NCBI GenBank assembly: GCA_002450295.1
Contig: DJYX01000170.1
Coordinates: 28,654 to 43,949 of the forward strand
From: Deltaproteobacteria bacterium UBA6967
GTDB lineage: Bacteria; SAR324; NAC60-12
DNA: 15,296 nucleotides
Direction: 5' to 3'
In this document: positions 8,078-14,473 of the stretch, piece after piece
Position numbering within the stretch: the stretch's first letter is position 1
How the letters are laid out: each line of letters starts with the position of its first letter
Notes under the pieces: generated by a model
Told to the model about the DNA's origin: nothing
The model's input: only the letters and a program-made list of their open reading frames with translations
Databases searched by the model: none
Program-made: the position numbers and the translations under genes

Positions 8078-9429
8078 TGGCTTATTGAGGGAGGATACAG
8101 AACAAGTTGTCTAGAAAGCAGTTCAAGAGCAGAGATCGCAAAACGAATTTGGTGTTCCTGTTTGGTGAAGAATGGATTTTCCTGAACTACCTCATGAATC
8201 GTCTCATATGGCTGCTCTGTCAATTCTGATTTTTTTACAAGCACCAGGTGGCAGACCCCATTCTTGTTGCTACGCAAGGTTCCATCAGGAGGACCTGCCA
8301 TCCCGTTTTCAGCGAGCACCATGTTTGCTTCAGTATTTCCCATTGCAGCCAAAGCCATCTCCTTTGTCAATTCCTCTGACAGGCTTGATTCGTGTTGCCC
8401 CAAAAATCTCCCAATCAATTGCTCCTTGGTAGAATTGGCATAAGCGACCTGAGAGCCAAGAACGAATTTGGACGAGCCAGGTAGCCCAATCAAGGACCCT
8501 GCTATCCGTCCGCCAGCGCTTGTTTCCAGAAAATAGATCTTCGGAGGATTTTTTCTCTCAAATAGCTGACGAGAGACCTTTAGACTGATTTCTAGGAGAT
8601 CTCTCTCTAGTTCCTGAATCCTGACTTCCCACTCACTAACTTCAGCAATTTTCTTTGAGACGCTACCCCCAAGATGCTCCTCAAGATGCTCAATTGCCTT
8701 GTCAGGCAGATAAGCGGGCAGTTGCTGTCTGAAGCATACAGCTCGACGAATTATCGTTGAGGAAAGATTTAGATAGCTTTTAAGTGCCATGGGCAGAAGA
8801 TCAGGATCTAGAATTTTCTGTTTCAGAGACAGACCCTCAGCAAAAGTATCCACAATTCGCTCCCCCGGCCTAGGTACTACCAACAGTTCCGCCAAGTTTG
8901 ACATCTCTTGCAAATCTGCTTCTGAAAATATTTGGGGATCCCGCATTCTGTTGATCAAGTCACTACCGACCAACACCTGAATCCGCTGACTTTTGTACTC
9001 GCTATCAGACCAGAGAGCTGTCCCAATATTTTTGACATTATCCAAAAGTCTAACCTGGTGATCCCTCTTAAATTCACTGCTTGAAACGAATAACTCGACT
9101 TGGCGAAGACGAAGAATTTCTCCAACATGATCAGAAATGACGATGAGTCGATTTCCATAACTTTGAAGTAGACTTTCAAGCAAGTCTTGCATCAGTTGGA
9201 GACGGATATCCTTGGGGAGGGTTACTGATCTTTTGAAAGGATCAGGATGATGACCATTAGAGAGGAGGTAAACGACCTTCGATAATTCAGGTCGTTGCCT
9301 TAAGGCCAACTCAGCCAATACGAGGTGGTGATAGCCTGCCGGATTTCCAGTGATGGGAACAAATAGGGTATTTCGGAAATCAGCATTCTCCGGGCAGGGA
9401 GATTCAATAATTCTGGGATTCACTTGCAA
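8074..9429 (-). CDS. NadD-like nucleotidylyltransferase fused to CinA/PncC nicotinamide-nucleotide amidase
   Basis: This 451-residue protein has two domains. Residues about 20-255 resemble NaMN adenylyltransferase (NadD): YLLSNGHHPDPFK, VLVGSD (152-157), LLVVPRPGER (182-191) and the LSSTIIRR motif (222-229, cf. ISSTxIR) followed by YLPDKAIEHLEEH. Residues about 270-445 form a CinA C-terminal (PncC) domain: ETSAGG (302-307), LPGSS (316-320), VAYANSTKEQLIG with Y330 and K335, AVSE-like SLSEELTKEMALAA, and GMAGPPDGT (376-384). PncC turns NMN into NaMN, and NadD adenylates NaMN to NaAD, so the fusion joins consecutive NAD-recycling steps. The N-terminal nucleotide-binding motif is atypical (GYHH at 32-35 in place of HxGH), so activity of that half is inferred. 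The start is TTG at 9429, 4 bases after cimA, without a clear ribosome site; GTG at 9423 is an alternative. It overlaps menG by 4 bases. Confidence 0.85.
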   Translation of the reverse strand: MQVNPRIIESPCPENADFRNTLFVPITGNPAGYHHLVLAELALRQRPELSKVVYLLSNGHHPDPFKRSVTLPKDIRLQLMQDLLESLLQSYGNRLIVISDHVGEILRLRQVELFVSSSEFKRDHQVRLLDNVKNIGTALWSDSEYKSQRIQVLVGSDLINRMRDPQIFSEADLQEMSNLAELLVVPRPGERIVDTFAEGLSLKQKILDPDLLPMALKSYLNLSSTIIRRAVCFRQQLPAYLPDKAIEHLEEHLGGSVSKKIAEVSEWEVRIQELERDLLEISLKVSRQLFERKNPPKIYFLETSAGGRIAGSLIGLPGSSKFVLGSQVAYANSTKEQLIGRFLGQHESSLSEELTKEMALAAMGNTEANMVLAENGMAGPPDGTLRSNKNGVCHLVLVKKSELTEQPYETIHEVVQENPFFTKQEHQIRFAISALELLSRQLVLYPPSISH

Positions 9430-9433
9430 AAAG

Positions 9434-10987
9434 TTAGGCTGCTGATTCAGCCTGAACTTGATTCTGTAGCATCAGCAAATTAAGCATTTTCAGTGTAGCA
9501 TTAACCGCTGCCATCACTTGATCGCCATCCACACCAATCGTTTGGAGTCGACGTTCACCCATCTTCCAGGTAATCACGGCCTCGGTCAAAGCATCAGTTT
9601 TTCCACTTCTGGGAATCCGGATTTCATAGTCCACCAAGTCAGGACAAATAATTTGACGGCGTTTGAGGATCTTCTTGACGGCATTCATAAAAGCATCGTA
9701 TCCACCAATACCTGAACCTGCTTCCGTGTATTCCTTCTCGTCCCAACTCAAGCAGACGGAAGCTGTGGACTTAAGATTTAAACCACTCTGGATGCTGCAA
9801 CCCTCCAAACGCAAGCGTTGATTGACGTTGTCATCCAAGACATCCGTAACAATGAAGGGCAAATCTGCTGGAGTCAGATTTTTCTTTGAGTCCCCCAACT
9901 GGACGATTCTTTCGAGTACTTTTCTCAGATTTTCCTCAGAAAGCTGTAGACCCAGAATCTCCAGATTTTTGACGAGAGACGCTTTGCCACTCATTTTTCC
10001 GAGTGCATAACTTCGAATTCTTCCAAAACGCTCTGGCTGAATTGGATTGTGATATAGTCCTCCTTTTCTGTCCCCATCGGCGTGAATTCCACTTGTTTGG
10101 GTGAAAACATCGGTGCCCACTACAGGGGAATTCGTTGCCAATCTCTTACCTGAGAAGGTCTCGATCATCTCGCTAACTGGTACCAGGCTCGTTTCGTCAA
10201 TGCTGAGGTGAACTCCCAACTTATCACGAAGAACTACTGAAATTTCAGCAAGGGAGACATTGCCTGCTCTTTCACCGAGGCAGTTCATTGTGCAGTGCAG
10301 GTTACGAATTCCAGCTTTGACTGCGTATAGACAGTTGGCGGTGGCCAAACCATAGTCGTTATGAGGATGAAAATCGATATTCGCCCATGGGAATCTCGAA
10401 GTCATATCTTTCAAGCTATCAAAGACTTCATCTGGAGATAGTACTCCGAGGGTGTCTGGGAGCATAATGTGCTTGATATCCAATCCTTCCAAGTGCCCCA
10501 TTAGGTTATAGACATACTCTGGCTTATCTCGATAACCATTTGACCAATCCTCGAGATATATATTGACCTGCAAGCCTCTACTTTGGGCGTATTCGACCGT
10601 TAGGCGTATGTCCGCAGCGTGTTCTTCAAGTGTTTTCCGAAGCTGATTCTTGCAGTGATTTTCACTTCCCTTGGTTAGCAGATTCAGTACTCTGGCACCT
10701 GAGTCGAAAATCCAGTCGACGCTTCTCTTGTGATCACAAAAACCGAGCACCTCTACTCGGTCCAGAAACCCTTGGCCACTTGCCCAATCTGCTATGTTTT
10801 GAACAGCTTCTTGTTCTCCCTGGGAGATTCTCGCTGAAGCAATTTCGAGCCTATCAACCCCAACTCTCTGAAGCAGAGCCTTCGCAATATTCATCTTCTC
10901 AGAGGGTGTAAACGAGACTCCTTGAGTCTGCTCCCCATCACGAAGAGTTGTGTCCATTAAAGAAATATGTTCACCAGCGAGATCCAT
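9434..10987 (-). CDS. cimA: (R)-citramalate synthase, Leptospira type
   Basis: This enzyme condenses pyruvate with acetyl-CoA to make (R)-citramalate, the entry to the threonine-independent route to isoleucine. The 517-residue protein has the 2-isopropylmalate-synthase TIM barrel: LMDTTLRDGEQTQGVSF with R16 and D17, metal-binding H207 and H209 in FHPHND, and the glycine/His-rich GIHADGDRKG loop. The substrate-pocket residues reported for Leptospira interrogans CimA (Leu81, Leu104, Tyr144, with Glu146) occur here at exactly the same numbers; true isopropylmalate synthases have smaller or different residues at these positions. NIYLEDWSNG is likewise the citramalate-type sequence. The C-terminal 130 residues (from about 385) form the LeuA-type regulatory domain, which in the Leptospira enzyme binds isoleucine. 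The ATG has a strong ribosome site, and a candidate promoter lies in the 83-base gap upstream. Confidence 0.93.
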   Translation of the reverse strand: MDLAGEHISLMDTTLRDGEQTQGVSFTPSEKMNIAKALLQRVGVDRLEIASARISQGEQEAVQNIADWASGQGFLDRVEVLGFCDHKRSVDWIFDSGARVLNLLTKGSENHCKNQLRKTLEEHAADIRLTVEYAQSRGLQVNIYLEDWSNGYRDKPEYVYNLMGHLEGLDIKHIMLPDTLGVLSPDEVFDSLKDMTSRFPWANIDFHPHNDYGLATANCLYAVKAGIRNLHCTMNCLGERAGNVSLAEISVVLRDKLGVHLSIDETSLVPVSEMIETFSGKRLATNSPVVGTDVFTQTSGIHADGDRKGGLYHNPIQPERFGRIRSYALGKMSGKASLVKNLEILGLQLSEENLRKVLERIVQLGDSKKNLTPADLPFIVTDVLDDNVNQRLRLEGCSIQSGLNLKSTASVCLSWDEKEYTEAGSGIGGYDAFMNAVKKILKRRQIICPDLVDYEIRIPRSGKTDALTEAVITWKMGERRLQTIGVDGDQVMAAVNATLKMLNLLMLQNQVQAESAA

Positions 10988-10994
10988 TGCTTGA

Positions 10995-11001
10995 TCCTTC
11001 T
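10995..11001 (-). promoter_or_regulatory. Ribosome binding site of cimA
   Basis: AGAAGGA on the minus strand lies 7 bases before the cimA ATG (10985-10987). It is one of the few strong Shine-Dalgarno sequences in this window and fixes the cimA start. Confidence 0.7.
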
Positions 11002-11013
11002 AAGAAATTCTTA
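11001..11013. repeat. 6-1-6 inverted repeat in the cimA leader
   Basis: TAAGAA and TTCTTA flank a single central base, giving a perfect 13-base dyad between the candidate -10 box and the ribosome site of cimA. A one-base loop is too short for a hairpin, so a protein-binding operator is the more natural reading. It may also be chance in AT-rich DNA. Confidence 0.35.
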
Positions 11014-11021
11014 AAAATCAG

Positions 11022-11051
11022 ACTTTACCACGCTCTTACTATGTGTGGCAA
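11022..11051 (-). promoter_or_regulatory. Candidate sigma70-type promoter for cimA
   Basis: Reading the minus strand, TTGCCA (11051-11046) is followed after 18 bases by TAAAGT (11027-11022), which is preceded by TG one base upstream (extended -10 form, TGGTAAAGT). Transcription would start near 11015, leaving a leader of about 28 bases. This 83-base gap is the longest on the minus strand between moeA and the end of the run, so an internal promoter here is plausible but unproven. Confidence 0.35.
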
Positions 11052-11070
11052 CCGCTCTTTAAATTTTTAC

Positions 11071-11904
11071 TCAATCTTCCTCTTCTTGCTTGAGGGTCTG
11101 AAATTCCAAGCCCTTGAATTCCCAATGAGCAGAGGGTTCCTGTACCAAGGCAAGTACGACCTCAAAGATCTGGACCTCATCATCTTGATTTACTCTGAAA
11201 CGAACTCTGGAATCTTCTGCATCTTCCCTGAAATCAAGATGTAATTCTGGCTCTTCCAGTTCAAGTCCTGCAGCCTTCAATTCTAGGTATCTTGAATCTT
11301 CCTTGACTACCTCATAGGCCACTTGAAAAGCTGAGGTCTTGCGCATGTTTGGTTGCTGCAGACCCAAGGCAATGACGAAGAAACCAAAGAACAACAGGTT
11401 TGAAAGCAGCAGGCGGCGCATGGGGCGCATCGCATCTGGATTATCAATGACTACCGTTCCTGCTAAACGATCTCCCAAGCGCCTTCCGTAAGGATCTCGA
11501 AAGATTTCCCAAGCTTCCCAAGGCAGGATGAATAAGCTCAAATTACGTTTGAATAGTCGGTCTTTCGGCACTCTTTCATTAAGATTTTCAATCTTACGCA
11601 AGCACATGCCCAGCATGCGTTTCCCAGGGCTGCCGTTCTGTGAAAGATCTCTAAAAACTAAAAAGAGCATAGCCCCACCATAGAACCAAGTGAGGTCTAA
11701 CCAGCTACGAGCCTGCTGCTTAAGGTCCCAGTGTTCCTGCCGAAAAAGGCTGTCCAGTGTGTTGAGAATAAGGATGATCAGGACAAGATCTATCAGGAGA
11801 CCAAAGAGCCGCTTCCCTTGGGAAGATGCCCGTAGGCGGTAAGGAGCGTCGGAATGAGCCGCAGAAGGGTTTTCCGAATCAACGGTGGAAGATTCCTCCG
11901 TCAT
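11071..11904 (-). CDS. RDD family membrane protein with a C-terminal soluble domain
   Basis: RDD proteins are small inner-membrane proteins of mostly unknown role; some act in ion or transport processes. The defining residues are present: R32 in [10 protein letters not shown] with D39 in the first helix, SPGKRMLG (92-99) after the second helix, and [12 protein letters not shown] (141-152). Three membrane helices are predicted near 33-52, 71-85 and 164-183. The first 28 residues are a polar, Ser/Glu-rich tail. After the third helix, about 90 hydrophilic residues follow (190-277), an addition to the usual RDD core that may be a separate domain. The ATG overlaps the lpxD stop (ATGA), so it is coupled to lipid A synthesis genes in translation, though this does not prove a linked role. 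The family is firm, the function unknown. Confidence 0.85.
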   Translation of the reverse strand: MTEESSTVDSENPSAAHSDAPYRLRASSQGKRLFGLLIDLVLIILILNTLDSLFRQEHWDLKQQARSWLDLTWFYGGAMLFLVFRDLSQNGSPGKRMLGMCLRKIENLNERVPKDRLFKRNLSLFILPWEAWEIFRDPYGRRLGDRLAGTVVIDNPDAMRPMRRLLLSNLLFFGFFVIALGLQQPNMRKTSAFQVAYEVVKEDSRYLELKAAGLELEEPELHLDFREDAEDSRVRFRVNQDDEVQIFEVVLALVQEPSAHWEFKGLEFQTLKQEEED

Positions 11905-12968
11905 GGCAAGCGAGATTCTACTTTTTTGAGGCGGTCAAAGAGTTCTTCGAGTCGGTGAATCAATGCCTGAGTTTTGCGCCACTGAGAAACTGGTCTGGAC
12001 GGCATTCCTCCCACTACCTCCTTATCGGCAATATTGCTGGTAATCACCGACCGCGCAACTGCTGTCACATGATTACCAACCCGTACATTATCTCTGATTC
12101 CAGTTTGCCCACCCATGATCAGATGATGCCCTATAGTCGCACTCCCGCCTATGGCTGATTGGGCAGAGATCAGAGCATGCTCCCCAATCACAACATTGTG
12201 AGCAATCTGAACCTGATTATCAATTTTGCTTCCTGCCTTGATGACAGTGTCGGTAAATCGGGCTCGATCCACCGTAGTATTTGCTCCAATTTCAACATCA
12301 TCTTCAATCACCACTCGGCCTACTTGTGGAATTTTCTGATTGATACCCTCTCTCTGAAAATAACCGTGTCCATCTGCCCCAATCACTGATCCACTTTGGA
12401 GGATCACCCGATCACCAATGATGCAGTCTTCCTGAACCACAGCTTTTGGAAAAATTTCACAATTCTCCCCAATCACAGCATCTGTCATCAAAACGCAGCC
12501 AGCATGTATAATGCTGCCTGATCCGATTCGAACCCCATCATAGAGCACCACTTGCGGGCCTACCCAAACATTTTTTCCAAGTTGAACATTTTCGCCCAAG
12601 GTCGCTGTGGGATGCACTTGGCCTTCTGGATGTTGCGTTGGATGCAACAAAGCTGTTGCATTAACATGTGCTGCCAGCGGATCGTGGGCAAACAGAAAAT
12701 TTCGACCCTCAGCGTTTGTGCCTGCTGGAACGATCACCGCAATTTCATCTCCACTGATTTCTTCTTCATGATGTTGTTTTCGATGAATTCCTCTCGGAGT
12801 AGGGACACTGCTCAATCCGCTAGCAGAAGCCAAATAAGCTACCCCGCCAGGTCTCAGTTGATCCAGCCCACAGGCATGAGTTAATTTCAGGGAGTGTTCA
12901 CCGCTAAAGGGTAAATCTAGCTGACGAGCCAGTTCTTCAAGCGTGAATGTTTTCCGAATGCGTTTCAT
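11901..12968 (-). CDS. lpxD: UDP-3-O-(3-hydroxyacyl)glucosamine N-acyltransferase LpxD
   Basis: LpxD is the third enzyme of lipid A synthesis. It moves a 3-hydroxyacyl chain from acyl carrier protein to the 2-amino group of UDP-3-O-acylglucosamine in the cytosol. The 355-residue protein has the N-terminal uridine-binding domain ([13 protein letters not shown] onward), a left-handed beta-helix of hexapeptide repeats (about 110-320), and a C-terminal helix pair ([19 protein letters not shown]). The catalytic histidine is H257 in [14 protein letters not shown], and GADGHGYF (197-204) plus [10 protein letters not shown] match the substrate loop. The N-terminal domain carries a His/Glu-rich insert (about 52-74). 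The ATG shares one base with the moeA stop (TAATG), and the stop overlaps the RDD gene. lpxA, lpxB and fabZ, common neighbours elsewhere, are absent here. Confidence 0.96.
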   Translation of the reverse strand: MKRIRKTFTLEELARQLDLPFSGEHSLKLTHACGLDQLRPGGVAYLASASGLSSVPTPRGIHRKQHHEEEISGDEIAVIVPAGTNAEGRNFLFAHDPLAAHVNATALLHPTQHPEGQVHPTATLGENVQLGKNVWVGPQVVLYDGVRIGSGSIIHAGCVLMTDAVIGENCEIFPKAVVQEDCIIGDRVILQSGSVIGADGHGYFQREGINQKIPQVGRVVIEDDVEIGANTTVDRARFTDTVIKAGSKIDNQVQIAHNVVIGEHALISAQSAIGGSATIGHHLIMGGQTGIRDNVRVGNHVTAVARSVITSNIADKEVVGGMPSRPVSQWRKTQALIHRLEELFDRLKKVESRLP

Positions 12969-14194
12969 TAACCAAAAAGAGCAAAGCGATGAGCAAGGGG
13001 TCGAACACTGGCGGACTGCCCAGATCGTAAAGGTTGGGAATCTTCTGGCATGTGAATCAGTGAGTTAGCCTGTGCTATTGAGGCGATACTGAAGGAACCT
13101 TGTTGAGGTACAGGACGAACCCAATCAATACCATCTTGGTGGTACCAGTGGGCTCTTAAAAGTTGTAGTCTCTCTGAGGTTTCATCAAAATCCTCAGTGA
13201 TTTTTGCGGATCGCATCGGCACTTCCAGTTGTTGATGACCAAGACACTTGCGCAGGTAGGGCCTGACCAATTCTTCAAAAAGAACGAACGTGGAAGCTGG
13301 ATTACCAGGCAAACCGAAAACCTTGGTATCTTCAAGTTGTCCAAAGAAAAGGGGCTTGCCAGGTTTGATTTTGACCCGCCAGAAAATTTCTTCGACTCCT
13401 AACTCTTTTAGAGCAGGCTTGACAAAATCTGAGTCCCCAACCGAGACCCCACCTGATATCAACAAGGCATCCGCCTTCAGCGCCTCATCAAGAACTTTGA
13501 TTGTACCTTCCAAGTCATCAACCACCCGATGCAGTCTAGTTACCTCACAAGCCTCTGTTTGGAGAAGAGCTTCAAGCAAAAAACTGTTTGCCTCACGAAT
13601 TTGACCAGGTCCAGGTTTGATGGTTGGATCAACCAGTTCTGTTCCCGTAGACAAAATGTTTATCTTAAGACTTCTGTGCAAAGGGACTTCAACCAGACCT
13701 TGGGCTGCCAGCAGGGCGAGATGTGTTGGGGCAATCGTTGTTCCAACTCGAAACAGAGGGTCTCCAATGGACATGTCTCGCCCTCTGCGACGAAGGTTAT
13801 TCCCTCTTTTTGTGGGATGCGAGAAATAAACTTGGTCCTCTTTTCTCACAACTTGTTCGCGCATTACGACAGCTTCTGTACCTTGAGGTAAGGGCGCTCC
13901 CGTGGCAACTTGAACGCATTCTCCTTCCTGAAGAGAGATCGTGTCTAATCGACCAGCGAAAATGTATTCCTGGCATCTTAAAACTACTGGATTTTCTTCA
14001 GTAGCTTTAGCAATTTCCTTCAATTTTACTGCGTAGCCATCCACTGCTGAATTATCGAAAGGAGGCTGATCTTCTAGGGCGACAAGATCTTCAGCTAGGG
14101 CTCTTCCGACTGCGTTTCTAAAATCAACTTTTTCTAATTCTTGGGCTCGAGCATGCGCAAGAATAGTGACTTTGGCTTCTTCGTAAGTTAGCAT
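12968..14194 (-). CDS. moeA: Molybdopterin molybdenumtransferase MoeA
   Basis: MoeA inserts molybdate into adenylated molybdopterin to finish the molybdenum cofactor, in the cytosol. The 408-residue length is standard. Motifs are [13 protein letters not shown] (44-56), [16 protein letters not shown] (95-110), the MoCF-biosynthesis domain patterns STGTEL (182-187), [10 protein letters not shown] (248-257), KIKPGKP (275-281) and GLPGNPAS (294-301), followed by the C-terminal beta-barrel domain. The ATG lies exactly at the family N-terminus (MLTYEEAK), but no purine-rich ribosome site precedes it; the upstream bases are AT-rich. It heads the nine-gene minus-strand run and diverges from a small membrane-protein gene across about 70 bases. 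Together with modABC at the left it shows a molybdenum-using organism. Confidence 0.95.
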   Translation of the reverse strand: MLTYEEAKVTILAHARAQELEKVDFRNAVGRALAEDLVALEDQPPFDNSAVDGYAVKLKEIAKATEENPVVLRCQEYIFAGRLDTISLQEGECVQVATGAPLPQGTEAVVMREQVVRKEDQVYFSHPTKRGNNLRRRGRDMSIGDPLFRVGTTIAPTHLALLAAQGLVEVPLHRSLKINILSTGTELVDPTIKPGPGQIREANSFLLEALLQTEACEVTRLHRVVDDLEGTIKVLDEALKADALLISGGVSVGDSDFVKPALKELGVEEIFWRVKIKPGKPLFFGQLEDTKVFGLPGNPASTFVLFEELVRPYLRKCLGHQQLEVPMRSAKITEDFDETSERLQLLRAHWYHQDGIDWVRPVPQQGSFSIASIAQANSLIHMPEDSQPLRSGQSASVRPLAHRFALFG

Positions 14195-14209
14195 AATTTA
14201 ATTAATTTG

Positions 14210-14232
14210 TTGGACAACCAAACGAAGTCCAA
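14210..14232. repeat. Inverted repeat in the moeA divergent region
   Basis: TTGGAC (14210-14215) and GTCCAA (14227-14232) form 6-base arms around an 11-base spacer. It sits between moeA and the small membrane-protein gene and overlaps the region where both promoters should lie. It could be an operator or chance. Confidence 0.25.
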
Positions 14233-14266
14233 AGCACTATCCATTCCAAGAAAAATAGGTTCAAAC

Positions 14267-14404
14267 ATGGTGGCTTTTCTGAAGAATTACGTAGATGTCC
14301 TGAAGAATATGCACGAACATCATCGGCTCTACTTCTTCATTCATGCGTTCATGTTGATCTCAGCCTTTTTGATGTTTCTAATCGTCATCTTCAGCATGAT
14401 TTGA
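14267..14404 (+). CDS. Small single-helix membrane protein
   Basis: I do not recognise this family. From the ATG at 14267 it encodes 45 residues: an amphipathic, His-containing first part (FLKNYVDVLKNMHEHHR) and a C-terminal membrane helix from about residue 21 to the end, rich in Phe, Leu, Ile and Met. It would be a tail-anchored or type II small membrane protein. An AGG-containing ribosome site (ATAGGT) lies 7 bases before the ATG. The same frame runs upstream to a TTG at 14207, which would give 65 residues, but there is no ribosome site there. It is transcribed away from moeA and toward the PAP2 gene. The clean split into a polar and a hydrophobic half and the good ribosome site argue for a real gene, though its small size leaves doubt. 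Confidence 0.5.
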   Translation: MVAFLKNYVDVLKNMHEHHRLYFFIHAFMLISAFLMFLIVIFSMI

Positions 14405-14431
14405 AAAACCCTTCCCTTTCAATCTTTCTGA

Positions 14432-14451
14432 ATGAATTTATATAAATTCAT
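14432..14451. terminator. Perfect 20-base AT-rich palindrome, possible bidirectional terminator
   Basis: Bases 14432-14451 read the same on both strands (arms ATGAATTTAT/ATAAATTCAT). Beyond a small internal loop, TTCT on the left can also pair with AGAA on the right. It lies between the converging small membrane-protein and PAP2 genes, the usual place for a two-way terminator, but it is AT-rich and has no clear T-run on either side. A protein-binding site is an alternative. Confidence 0.4.
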
Positions 14452-14473
14452 AAGAATCACTGCGAGCTTCCCA

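Noticed and set aside
9434..10987. 2-isopropylmalate synthase (LeuA) or homocitrate synthase as the identity
   Set aside because: The pocket residues L81, L104 and Y144 and the NIYLEDW segment match citramalate synthase rather than LeuA or NifV.
13290..14004. Several overlapping plus-strand frames opposite moeA
   Set aside because: The minus-strand moeA is intact and conserved through this region; the plus-strand frames lack recognisable motifs and overlap one another.
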